Made by a program: the position numbers and the translations under genes. A stretch of DNA of 64,000 nt, taken from positions 1-64,000 of the forward strand of contig NZ_FQUM01000012.1 in the NCBI RefSeq assembly GCF_900129025.1. The letters run 5' to 3'. Source of the stretch: Mariniphaga anaerophila. Lineage in GTDB: Bacteria > Bacteroidota > Bacteroidia > Bacteroidales > Prolixibacteraceae. This document shows positions 53,533-60,879 of the stretch, piece after piece (the first letter of the stretch is position 1; each line of letters opens with the position of its first letter). The notes under the pieces are model-generated. The model was not told the origin of the DNA, did no database searches, and was given only the letters and a program-made list of their open reading frames with translations.

Positions 53533-54438
53533 TCAGATATTGCTTTGCATATTCATAAACACATCTTCAATTCCGGGTTGAATTTCTTCTGCCAGTATAT
53601 TTTTGTGATTTCGCTTTTCGAGGTACATATCCAGCTCCGACGTTTCAACTTCGTCATTGATTCCCACAAAATGGACGAACTGGCCAAAAGCAAAAACTGA
53701 CTCTGCTTTTTCGTAAGCGCGCAAATCATTGATTAACCGATAAGTTTCGTCGGAACGCACCCTGATGATTTTTCGCGGGAACTTTTCAGTAATACGAGTG
53801 GGCGAATCCACATCCAGAACTTGCCCGTTTTGAACGAGCGCTACCCGGTCGCACAGCGTGGCTTCATCCATATACGGGGTAGAAACGAGAATGGTAATTT
53901 CTTTTGTTTGCAGCTTTTTTAGCATGTCCCAGAACTCCTTTCGCGAAACTGCATCTACGCCGGTGGTAGGTTCATCCAGTATCAGTATTTTTGGTTTGTG
54001 GATGAGCGCACAGGAAAGCGCCAGCTTCTGCTTCATTCCACCGGAAAGCTTGCCTGCCCGCCGGGTTTTGAATGGTTCGATCTGGTAATAAATGTCGCGA
54101 ATCAGATCGTAGTTTTCTTCCACGGTAGTTCCAAAAACAGTGGCAAAAAAGTTCAGGTTCTCTTCCACGCTCAAATCCTGGTACAACGAAAAACGCCCCG
54201 GCATGTAACCTACTATTTGTCGTATTTTTTTGAAATCGGAAACTACATCCAGCCCGTCCATTTTTGCCTTGCCCGAATCAGGCAGAATCAACGTTGTGAG
54301 TATTCGCATCAGAGAGGTTTTTCCGGCTCCGTCGGGTCCAATCAGCCCAAACAGTTCTCCTCTGTTTACCCGCAGGGAAATGTTTTTCAATGCCCGCGTG
54401 TCGGAATAGGATTTCGATATGTTTTTAATAACTATCAT
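53533..54438 (-). CDS. ABC exporter ATPase, first half (YbhF N-terminal-like)
   Basis: The 301-residue protein has Walker A GPDGAGKTSL (about 33-42), YMPGRFSLYQDLSV at the Q-loop, an intact signature LSGGMKQKLALS and Walker B ILILDEPTTGVD. The switch histidine is replaced by proline (VSTPYMDEATLCDR). A C-terminal extension of about 80 residues follows the ATPase core. It forms the ATPase pair with the product of 52774-53499, which starts 34 bases downstream. Confidence 0.92.
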   Translation of the reverse strand: MIVIKNISKSYSDTRALKNISLRVNRGELFGLIGPDGAGKTSLMRILTTLILPDSGKAKMDGLDVVSDFKKIRQIVGYMPGRFSLYQDLSVEENLNFFATVFGTTVEENYDLIRDIYYQIEPFKTRRAGKLSGGMKQKLALSCALIHKPKILILDEPTTGVDAVSRKEFWDMLKKLQTKEITILVSTPYMDEATLCDRVALVQNGQVLDVDSPTRITEKFPRKIIRVRSDETYRLINDLRAYEKAESVFAFGQFVHFVGINDEVETSELDMYLEKRNHKNILAEEIQPGIEDVFMNMQSNI

Positions 54439-54475
54439 TTTTTCGGATACTGCTGATTGCTGAATCAGAAAGTGA

Positions 54476-55357
54476 TTACTGCCAACTGATTTCCCCCGGC
54501 ATGCCGATTTTGAGCGTGCCGTTGTTTTTTACCGCCACTTTTACCGCATAAACCAGTTTTACCCGTTCTTCCTTGGTTTGAATGATTTTTGGCGTGAATT
54601 CCGCTTCAGAAGAAATCCAGGTTATTTTCCCGGGAAAAGATTGATTGTCGGTTTCGTTTTTGTCGACCCAAACACTTACTTCCTGCCCAATTTTTATGTT
54701 GGAAAGCTGCGCGCCGCTCACGTAAACTTTTAATGTCAATTCGTCAAGGTTGGCCATTTTAAACAGTGGTTTTCCCGGAGTTGCCAGTTCTCCCAATTCG
54801 GCGTAAGTTTCCAGAATTGTTCCGCTTGCAGGCGATTTTACGGTGCAACGCCTGAGCAGGTCGCCGGTCGCTTCCTTTTGTGTTTCCACAACTTCCAGCT
54901 CCTTGCTTATGGATGAGAATTGCGTTTTTGTGCTTTCAATCTGCCGGTTGGCAACGTTGATTTGGCCGGTAATGTCGTCCAGTTGTTTTTGCGTGGCCGC
55001 GCCGTCGCTCAGCATTTGCGAAATCCTTTTTTCGTTGATTTGCAGGTTTCTTTTCTGTTCTTCAAAAACAGCAATCTGTGCCGCTACCGAAGCTCTTTTT
55101 GAAACCACTGCCGCCTTTTGTGCTTCAATTTGCTTCAGTTTGAGAAAAGGCTGAACCGTATCTGTAATAACAGCAATAAAACCGGCTTCAATTTTTTGCC
55201 CTTTTTCTACATTTTTCTGAATAATTTTTCCCGATGATTCTGCCGCAACAATTGTTGTTTCCGTCTCGAAATTTCCGTATGCGTCGGATTGGTCGTTGTT
55301 GTTGGTACATCCAAAAAGCACGGTGGACAGAGTGGCAATGAGTATTTTGTATTTCAT
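54476..55357 (-). CDS. HlyD/YbhG-like periplasmic adaptor lipoprotein
   Basis: The start at 55357 gives a lipoprotein signal (MKYKILIATLSTVLFGC); the longer frame from 55399 lacks this. The protein of about 293 residues has a lipoyl-like half (ESSGKIIQKNVEKGQKIEAG), a long coiled-coil hairpin (about 80-170, VSKRASVAAQIAVFEEQKRN) and the returning half (CTVKSPASGTILETYAELGE). A beta-barrel domain (LKVYVSGAQLSNIKIGQEV) follows. It should bridge the ABC-2 permeases and the TolC-like channel encoded upstream. Confidence 0.9.
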   Translation of the reverse strand: MKYKILIATLSTVLFGCTNNNDQSDAYGNFETETTIVAAESSGKIIQKNVEKGQKIEAGFIAVITDTVQPFLKLKQIEAQKAAVVSKRASVAAQIAVFEEQKRNLQINEKRISQMLSDGAATQKQLDDITGQINVANRQIESTKTQFSSISKELEVVETQKEATGDLLRRCTVKSPASGTILETYAELGELATPGKPLFKMANLDELTLKVYVSGAQLSNIKIGQEVSVWVDKNETDNQSFPGKITWISSEAEFTPKIIQTKEERVKLVYAVKVAVKNNGTLKIGMPGEISWQ

Positions 55358-55448
55358 CTGTGTGAAGTTTTTTGATTTCTGAATGTTCGAAAAATTCATG
55401 TTCGTTACATGGTTTTATTTTAAAAACTGAAAATGGTGCTGTTAATCA

Positions 55449-56711
55449 CTAGCGAGTGTTTTTTCCTTTTATTAAGTTGTATTTTTCTTTAGCCTCGTTG
55501 AACTGAATTTTGTGCAATTCGTAATTGAGTTTCGCAACGGTTTCTGCTTGTATATCCTGAATGTAATCGGATGTAGTAATCGTTTCGTTTTCCAGCTTTG
55601 AGGCAGACGCTCGTGCAATTTTTGTGCGGAGCGAAACCAGTTGCACGTCTGTTTTTAGCAGTGTCTCCAATTTTTTGATTTGTTCGTTTTGCTGCGCCAG
55701 CAGTATTTCCAGATTTTGGTTGAAGGTTTCTTCCTGCCGGTCGATTAATTGTTGCTGAAGCCGTAGTTCCTGTTTTTGGCGTGTCGTTTTTTTCCAGTCG
55801 AAAACATTCCACGAAAGCCCCAGCCCAACCATGTAATACGTGTCGAACTCGTTGTTTAGCATGTTTAATCCCGGTTTTCCGTAGCCGGCCTGTCCAAATC
55901 CGAAAAGTCTGGGGTTTCTGTTTTTCTCAAGCAATTCCGATTGTTTGTCCAGTTGAATTTTTTGCGTTTCAAACAGCGCCGATTCAGGCCTTCGAAAACT
56001 TTGCTGTTCAGAAATTCCCGATGAACTGTATTTTAGCGATGAACTTTCTTCTATGGTTTTCCCGGTTAATATGGCGAGCATTTGCAAGGCTGCTTTTTCT
56101 GCTGCGTTTATTTCAATTTTACTTTGTTCAAGGTTCAGAATTTCCGCTTCTAGTATTAGTGCTGCCGATTGCTCCACTACCTGGTGTTTTATTCCTGATT
56201 GCGCTGCTTTCAGTTTTTCAAGGAGCACTTTTTTTTGAGCCTCCAGTACTTTTTTTTGTTTGTCGATGGCCAGCGCCGCAAAAAAAGCCCGGGCAACCTG
56301 CTCGTTTAATTTGTACAACTCCACTTCCAACTGGCTGAGGTTGCTTTGCAACATCGCTTCTTCAAGTTGATCATTTGCCGCAACCAGCCCGCCGTCCCAA
56401 ATGGTTTGCCTGATTTCTGCGTAAGCTTTGTATTGGTCTTTGGAAACCGACGGAATGGCCATGTTGGGAATGTCGATATTTATGTGGGTAACATCCGACT
56501 GGTAGGTGGCCTGCCCGTTGACAGAAACCTGTGGTAAATACCCGGTTTGGTTATTTTTCTTGTTCAATTCGGAAATTTCTTTTCTGATTTCCGTTTGTTT
56601 CAGGTTCGGGTAGTTTTCGCGTGCCCAGCCGTAGCAGTCGTTAAGCGAAATATTTTCCTGAGCAAAAGCCAGTTGGGCCGGCAACAGCAGAAACAGAATT
56701 AGTTTTCTCAT
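55449..56711 (-). CDS. TolC-family outer-membrane efflux protein
   Basis: The 420-residue protein has a signal peptide (LLPAQLAFAQ) and two TolC-type helical-hairpin repeats. Typical text is ISLNDCYGWARENYPNLKQ at the start, GLGLSWNVFDWKKTTRQKQEL near residue 290, and TTSDYIQDIQAETVAKLNYEL at the end. It forms the outer-membrane exit duct of the exporter. Its ATG overlaps the TGA of the TetR gene (ATGA), so regulator and channel are translated together. The adaptor gene follows 91 bases downstream. Confidence 0.92.
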   Translation of the reverse strand: MRKLILFLLLPAQLAFAQENISLNDCYGWARENYPNLKQTEIRKEISELNKKNNQTGYLPQVSVNGQATYQSDVTHINIDIPNMAIPSVSKDQYKAYAEIRQTIWDGGLVAANDQLEEAMLQSNLSQLEVELYKLNEQVARAFFAALAIDKQKKVLEAQKKVLLEKLKAAQSGIKHQVVEQSAALILEAEILNLEQSKIEINAAEKAALQMLAILTGKTIEESSSLKYSSSGISEQQSFRRPESALFETQKIQLDKQSELLEKNRNPRLFGFGQAGYGKPGLNMLNNEFDTYYMVGLGLSWNVFDWKKTTRQKQELRLQQQLIDRQEETFNQNLEILLAQQNEQIKKLETLLKTDVQLVSLRTKIARASASKLENETITTSDYIQDIQAETVAKLNYELHKIQFNEAKEKYNLIKGKNTR

Positions 56712-57322
56712 TTTATAAGAATTGAGTTGAAAATGAATTCTTTTACGGTTTGCTTCCTCCTTTCCAGAAAATCGGTGTATTCCTTTTTGTTGTTGTCAAA
56801 AAGCATAATTTGCACAAGCGGGCGCGCAGCAACAGGGAAAATACTAAGTGCAAGTATATTCATAAGCAGTTCCCGCGGATCCATTTTTCTGATTCTTCCG
56901 GCTTCCATTTCGTTGTTCAGCATTGCAAAAACTTCAGTAGGATTTATTCCGTTCTTTTTAATTACTGCCGCCAGAAAAGTGGGATCGCGATGAATTTCTT
57001 TCAGAATAAAAGCCGGCAGAAACGGATTTTTCATCAGTAGTGTAATGTACTTTTCAATGAAAGTTTCCAGCTTTTTTTCGATGGGCAGTTCGGAGCGGAT
57101 GAAAGTTGTGAGGTCTGGAAAAATTTGTTTGAAAACCCTGCTGAAGATGGCTTCGAACAGTTTTTGCTTCGTTCGGAAATAGTAATGCAAAAGTGCTTTA
57201 TTAATGCCAGCTTCATCGGCAATTTCTTGCATGCGTGAGCCATCCATCCCTTTTTTTATGAAAACTGTTTTTGCGGCTTCCAGAATTTTGTCTTCTGTAT
57301 TGTCTTTCTTAGTTTGACTCAT
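56708..57322 (-). CDS. TetR/AcrR-family regulator of the export operon
   Basis: The 204-residue protein has a TetR helix-turn-helix (DKILEAAKTVFIKKGMDGS and MQEIADEAGINKALLHYYF at about 12-50) and a variable all-helical ligand domain. It is the first gene of the seven-gene operon and shares an ATGA overlap with the TolC-like gene. A good promoter and two operator-like inverted repeats lie directly upstream, so it very likely represses its own operon until an exported compound binds. The ligand is unknown. Confidence 0.92.
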   Translation of the reverse strand: MSQTKKDNTEDKILEAAKTVFIKKGMDGSRMQEIADEAGINKALLHYYFRTKQKLFEAIFSRVFKQIFPDLTTFIRSELPIEKKLETFIEKYITLLMKNPFLPAFILKEIHRDPTFLAAVIKKNGINPTEVFAMLNNEMEAGRIRKMDPRELLMNILALSIFPVAARPLVQIMLFDNNKKEYTDFLERRKQTVKEFIFNSILIK

Positions 57323-57337
57323 TATTTAACCATTTAA

Positions 57338-57355
57338 TTTAACCAGTTGGTCAAA
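57338..57355. promoter_or_regulatory. TetR-type operator, site 1
   Basis: TTTAACC-N4-GGTCAAA, an inverted repeat with one mismatch per half. It overlaps the -7 element at 57352-57359 and lies 16 bases before the TetR start, so occupancy would block transcription. Confidence 0.65.
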
Positions 57356-57383
57356 ATTAAGAAGCTTTATTTTATTAGCCAAA
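57352..57383 (-). promoter_or_regulatory. Promoter of the TetR-TolC-ABC export operon
   Basis: On the minus strand, TTTG (plus 57380-57383), 20 bases, then TAATTTTG (plus 57352-57359): a full Bacteroidota promoter. It drives the operon from the TetR gene at 57322 down to 50463. Confidence 0.8.
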
Positions 57384-57399
57384 CAATTTACCCGAAAAG

Positions 57400-57417
57400 T
57401 TTAACCGAATGGTTAAA
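57400..57417. promoter_or_regulatory. TetR-type operator, site 2
   Basis: TTTAACCGAATGGTTAAA is a perfect inverted repeat with a 4-base centre, the same pattern as site 1. It lies 16 bases upstream of the -33 element. Two sites on either side of the promoter are consistent with dimer-pair binding. Confidence 0.7.
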
Positions 57418-57524
57418 TTCGAAAAAGGTAATTCCCCGGGAAATGATCGATTGGAACACTGGCTTGTCGAATTAGAAAGCAGTCTGGTTTAGTTTGAGAA
57501 CAAACCTGGTTTTTAGATTTTTTC

Positions 57525-57986
57525 TTATTTTCTGAAGCGTATCATCAAATTTTTTGCCGGAACATATCCGTATTTTCTGTAAATTTCTTCACCCTGTTTA
57601 TTGAGAATCAGATGGGTGGGCACTGCTGATATTCCAAAATACCTCATTACATTCTGACTGTTGGAATTCAGGATATTAAGAACAACAACGTTGACATTTT
57701 TTTCGGGGATACTCTTGATTTCTTCCAGTTCGGGCTCCATTTGTTTGCAAATAGTGCATCCGTTTGATTTGAACTGAAGCAGGGTAAACTCAAAATTTTT
57801 TCCGTTTTTTGTATAGTTAAAAAGAGAATCTACCCATTGTTCTCCGGAAATAATGGCTTCAGTACCAGAAGTTTTTTTTATTTTTTCTGAAATGAAGTTA
57901 TTTAAGTTGTCTTTCAGAAAATACCCCATGATAAGTAGTAAAACCAGAAGCGACAGAATGATTTTCGGAAGGTTTTGTGTTTTCAT
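57525..57986 (-). CDS. Membrane-anchored thioredoxin-like protein
   Basis: The 153-residue protein has one N-terminal membrane helix (IILSLLVLLLIMGYFL, about 9-24) and a thioredoxin fold in the periplasm. The active-site motif is CTICKQ (FKSNGCTICKQMEPE) instead of CGPC, and the cis-proline segment is ISAVPTHLIL. It would exchange thiols or disulfides in the periplasm. It stands alone between the TetR gene and the MATE gene; TACCTTTG on the minus strand (plus 58007-58014) may be its -7 element. Confidence 0.85.
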   Translation of the reverse strand: MKTQNLPKIILSLLVLLLIMGYFLKDNLNNFISEKIKKTSGTEAIISGEQWVDSLFNYTKNGKNFEFTLLQFKSNGCTICKQMEPELEEIKSIPEKNVNVVVLNILNSNSQNVMRYFGISAVPTHLILNKQGEEIYRKYGYVPAKNLMIRFRK

Positions 57987-58104
57987 TTTTTTGAAAAATG
58001 TTTATACAAAGGTATGACTTTCCACGGTGACCTGTTCTAAAAAAGCTTGATAAAAAACGTACGATACTTCGTTGTGTTTCGTTTTAAACCGCAATATTTG
58101 CAAA

Positions 58105-59457
58105 ATGCGCGACATAAATAAAAACCTCACTGAAGGACCCACCGGAAAACAATTGGTGCAACTTACCTGGCCTATGTTGTTGGGGCTGACAGGAATGGTT
58201 GTTTTCAATCTGGTGGACACCTATTTTATCGGGAAGCTTGGCGTTCAGCAGTTGGCTGCCATGGGATTTTGCTTCCCGGTTGTGATGTTTGTAAATAGTC
58301 TGTCGCACGGTGTGGGAATCGGCACTTCTTCGCTGGTGTCGCGCAATATTGTAAGTACGCATCGTAACACGGTAAAGCTGATGGCAAGCCGGGCTGTTTT
58401 GCTGGGGATTATCATTGTGGCGATTTTTGTGGTTGCAGGACTTCTTACCATTCGTCCGCTTTTTATTGCGCTGGGCGCCGGTCCCGAAATACTGGGGCAC
58501 ATTAACGATTACATGAGTGTTTGGTATTACGGCGTTGCCTTTGTTGTGGTTCCGATGATTGGAAATAACATTGTGCGGGCAACCGGCGATACATTTACAC
58601 CGGGAATGTTGATGGTTATTTCTGCAATTATCAATGCGATTCTCGATCCGCTTTTGATATTCGGAATTGGCCCGTTTCCCGAAATGGGCATGAAAGGAGC
58701 AGCGTTGGCTACTGTAATTTCAAGAAGTTCCGGGTTGGTTTTTATCCTCATTGTTCTCATTCGCCGTGAAAAGCTGCTTTCGTTGCACTTGGGACGCTTT
58801 CAGGAGATTATGAAAACCTGGCGGGATGTGCTTTCCATTGCAGGCCCTGCAAGTCTGGCACTTTTAATTACTCCTGTTTCTATTGGTTTGATTACGCGAA
58901 TTATTTCGGGGTTTGGAAAGGAAGCTGTGGCGGCATTCGGTGTGGCTTCGCGCATCGAAACATTTGCCCTGATGATGATATCTGCCCTGGGCTCGGTTCT
59001 GATTATTTTTATGGGACAGAACATCAGCCAGAAAAAGTTCCCCCGTATTTTTCAGGCGTTGAAATATGCGGGCTATTTTTCGCTGGTGTGGGGAGGAGCA
59101 ATTTTTGTTTTGCTGGTATTTTTTGCCGAACCGGTTTCTGCGCTTTTTTCAGACCACCAGGAAGTGGTAAATATTACCTCGCAATACCTGAAAACTGTAG
59201 GTATGAGCTACGGTTTTCAGGGATTGGTAATGGTAAGTATGTCGTGCTTCAACGGACTGAATAAACCGCTGCCATCCACTTTTTTTTCGGTGTTAAGAAT
59301 GCTTGCATTGTATGTGCCGCTTGCCTGGGTTGGAAGCCTTTATTTTGGCTTGCCCGGCGTTTTTTGGGCTGCATTGCTGGCCAATTTTGTTTCCGGAATT
59401 CTGGCCTTCCTGTTTCTAATCAGAACCGTCAGAAAGTTAAGGGAATCGGAAGTTTAA
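58105..59457 (+). CDS. MATE-family efflux transporter
   Basis: The start at 58105 gives MRDINKNLTEGPTGKQLVQLTWP, a typical MATE opening; the frame from 58072 adds 11 residues. The 450-residue inner-membrane protein has twelve predicted helices in two halves (for example PMLLGLTGMVVFNLVDTYFI and GPASLALLITPVSIGLI). It would export organic cations or drugs in exchange for H+ or Na+. The last two bases of its TAA (59456-59457) overlap the convergent corA gene stop. Confidence 0.92.
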   Translation: MRDINKNLTEGPTGKQLVQLTWPMLLGLTGMVVFNLVDTYFIGKLGVQQLAAMGFCFPVVMFVNSLSHGVGIGTSSLVSRNIVSTHRNTVKLMASRAVLLGIIIVAIFVVAGLLTIRPLFIALGAGPEILGHINDYMSVWYYGVAFVVVPMIGNNIVRATGDTFTPGMLMVISAIINAILDPLLIFGIGPFPEMGMKGAALATVISRSSGLVFILIVLIRREKLLSLHLGRFQEIMKTWRDVLSIAGPASLALLITPVSIGLITRIISGFGKEAVAAFGVASRIETFALMMISALGSVLIIFMGQNISQKKFPRIFQALKYAGYFSLVWGGAIFVLLVFFAEPVSALFSDHQEVVNITSQYLKTVGMSYGFQGLVMVSMSCFNGLNKPLPSTFFSVLRMLALYVPLAWVGSLYFGLPGVFWAALLANFVSGILAFLFLIRTVRKLRESEV

Positions 59458-60386
59458 AACCACTTTCTTCTTCGGAAAAGCAGAACTCCCAGGTACGACA
59501 TGAAACCGGAAAAGCCAATGATTGCCGGGAATGCCCAACTGTGTCCTTCGAGGTAGTTTGGCACATTCATTCCGTATAAACTGGCAATCAATGTTGGAAT
59601 CATCAAAATAATTGAAATGAGTGTAAGTTGCTTCATTACCACGTTCAGGTTGTTGGAAATTACCGAAGCAAAAGCATCCATCATTCCGCTTTGAATATCC
59701 GAATATATTTGAGCCATATCCAGCGCCTGTTTGTTTTCGATGATTGCATCTTCCAGCAAATCCTCGTTTATTTCGCTGATGTTGTTTTTTCTCGAACTCC
59801 TGAGTTTGGCCAGAATCAGTTCGTTTGCCTTTAAGGAAGTAATAAAGAAAACCAGGCATTTTTCCATTTTCAGGAGTTTGTTCAGCTCCTTGTTCCGGAT
59901 AGATTTTTCCAGGTCTTGTTCGATATTTGCGGTTTGCTGGTTAATCTGTTTCAGGTAATGCAGGTACGTTGTTGCCGAACGTAAAAAAAGTTTCAGAATG
60001 AAATTGAGTTCATCGGAAATTGGTTGTTTCATGTCGCGGTAAACCGATGGCTGCTCAAATGGCAAAACGTCGTTTAAAAGGGAACAAATGGTAATGGTGT
60101 AATTGTGGGCCAGGAAAATTCCGAGCGGAACCGTAAAATAAGGAACTCCGTTGTCGGGACTGCTGACCGGGATGCGTAAAATTACCAGTTGCCATTCGTC
60201 GTCAAATTCCACACGCGGACGCTCATCGGCATCGAGGATGTCCTGAACAATGTCGGCAGGAATATTGAACTCATTTGTTAAACGATTGATTTCTGTTGGG
60301 GTTGGCGTTGAAACATTTATCCAGCACCCTTTTTCAACATTTGGAATTTCGTTGTAACCCCCGAATGTTTTAAAAATTTTCAGCAT
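59454..60386 (-). CDS. corA: CorA-family metal ion transporter
   Basis: The 310-residue protein has a cytoplasmic alpha/beta domain, a long stalk helix with coiled-coil character, and two C-terminal membrane helices. The CorA signature YGMN is at about 271-274 (SLYGMNVPNYLEG), and the end is RRRKWF. It forms a pentameric Mg2+ (or Co2+/Ni2+) channel. GGAGG (plus 60393-60397) lies 6 bases before the ATG. Upstream is a leader with a small coupled reading frame, described separately. It is convergent with the MATE gene; their TAA stops overlap. Confidence 0.92.
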   Translation of the reverse strand: MLKIFKTFGGYNEIPNVEKGCWINVSTPTPTEINRLTNEFNIPADIVQDILDADERPRVEFDDEWQLVILRIPVSSPDNGVPYFTVPLGIFLAHNYTITICSLLNDVLPFEQPSVYRDMKQPISDELNFILKLFLRSATTYLHYLKQINQQTANIEQDLEKSIRNKELNKLLKMEKCLVFFITSLKANELILAKLRSSRKNNISEINEDLLEDAIIENKQALDMAQIYSDIQSGMMDAFASVISNNLNVVMKQLTLISIILMIPTLIASLYGMNVPNYLEGHSWAFPAIIGFSGFMSYLGVLLFRRRKWF

Positions 60387-60397
60387 GGTTTGCCTCC

Positions 60398-60424
60398 TTA
60401 TGCTTTATGCTCGCGCGGAGGCAT
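60398..60424 (-). CDS. corA leader peptide MPPREHKA
   Basis: An 8-codon frame with a perfect AAGGAGGG 6 bases before its ATG, ending TAA immediately ahead of the corA Shine-Dalgarno (11 bases from stop to corA ATG). Codons 2-3 (CCT CCG) contain the CCTCC that can hide either Shine-Dalgarno. The Pro-Pro-Arg-Glu content resembles ribosome-destabilising leader peptides of other Mg2+ transporter genes (inference). Translation is supported by the start signal only. Confidence 0.6.
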   Translation of the reverse strand: MPPREHKA

Positions 60425-60436
60425 TGTCGGCCCTCC

Positions 60437-60487
60437 TTACAAGCAGGTTAATACTTCTCTCTGTCTATGACACGGGCCATCGTCCAT
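60437..60487 (-). CDS. Possible second corA leader peptide (MDDGPCHRQREVLTCL)
   Basis: A 16-codon frame ending TAA directly before the SD1 of MPPREHKA. It starts 18 bases after the presumed transcription start and has only a weak purine tract (AAAGAAAAAATC). A nested alternative frame, MARVIDREKY, occupies 60448-60480. One of these may be translated; neither is secure. Confidence 0.3.
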   Translation of the reverse strand: MDDGPCHRQREVLTCL

Positions 60488-60520
60488 GATTTTTTCTTTA
60501 AAATTTGTGGTGCAAAAGTA

Positions 60521-60879
60521 TTCGTTTTTTCAATAAAGAAGGCACAAATGAGCGCCATTCTTCCTTTTTGGGTTTTTTGGTAACTAATACGTAACCAAGC
60601 GTAATTTTTAATCCGGTCCGGTTTTTAGATAGACTGTCTTAATTTGTGTGAATTAAAACGTTTCGTCTTTAATTTGCTGAAAATAAGTTTTATAATCCGT
60701 TTTATCCGGCTTTGTTTGATGTTTTGAACACTGAAGAATCAGGGAAGTCAACCTGTCATCATCGCCACACTGGACATCGTCAGTAATTTTGATTTTGAAA
60801 TACAGAGATAGTGTATTTTAAACGGGATTGAATTCCGGAATTTTTTGCCACATTTGCATCTTCGGAATTGAAATTAGAC
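60521..60879. other. Intergenic region upstream of the corA leader and the M20 peptidase gene
   Basis: No gene, tRNA or clear promoter was seen. The part near 60840-60879 is A/T-rich and may hold the M20 gene promoter, but no exact TAnnTTTG is present. Confidence 0.4.

Larger units (their letters stand above)
60387..60520 (-). promoter_or_regulatory. corA leader with regulatory architecture
   Basis: On the minus strand a -7 element TACTTTTG (plus 60513-60520) gives a leader of about 120 bases. It contains GGCCC (plus 60474-60478) that can pair with GGGCC (plus 60429-60433), and a small TGTC-ATA-GACA hairpin. It also contains the sequence SD1 (plus 60431-60438), CCTCC (minus; plus 60417-60421) and SD2 (plus 60393-60397). 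CCTCC can pair with SD1 or with SD2 but not both. No known metal riboswitch consensus fits. Confidence 0.6.

Noticed and set aside
60387-60520. Fluoride, M-box, yybP-ykoY or NiCo riboswitch in the corA leader
   Set aside because: Some blocks (GATGGCCC and ATGCCTCC) vaguely resemble fluoride-motif text, but the required spacing and partner segments do not line up. The Shine-Dalgarno/short-frame reading explains the sequence better.
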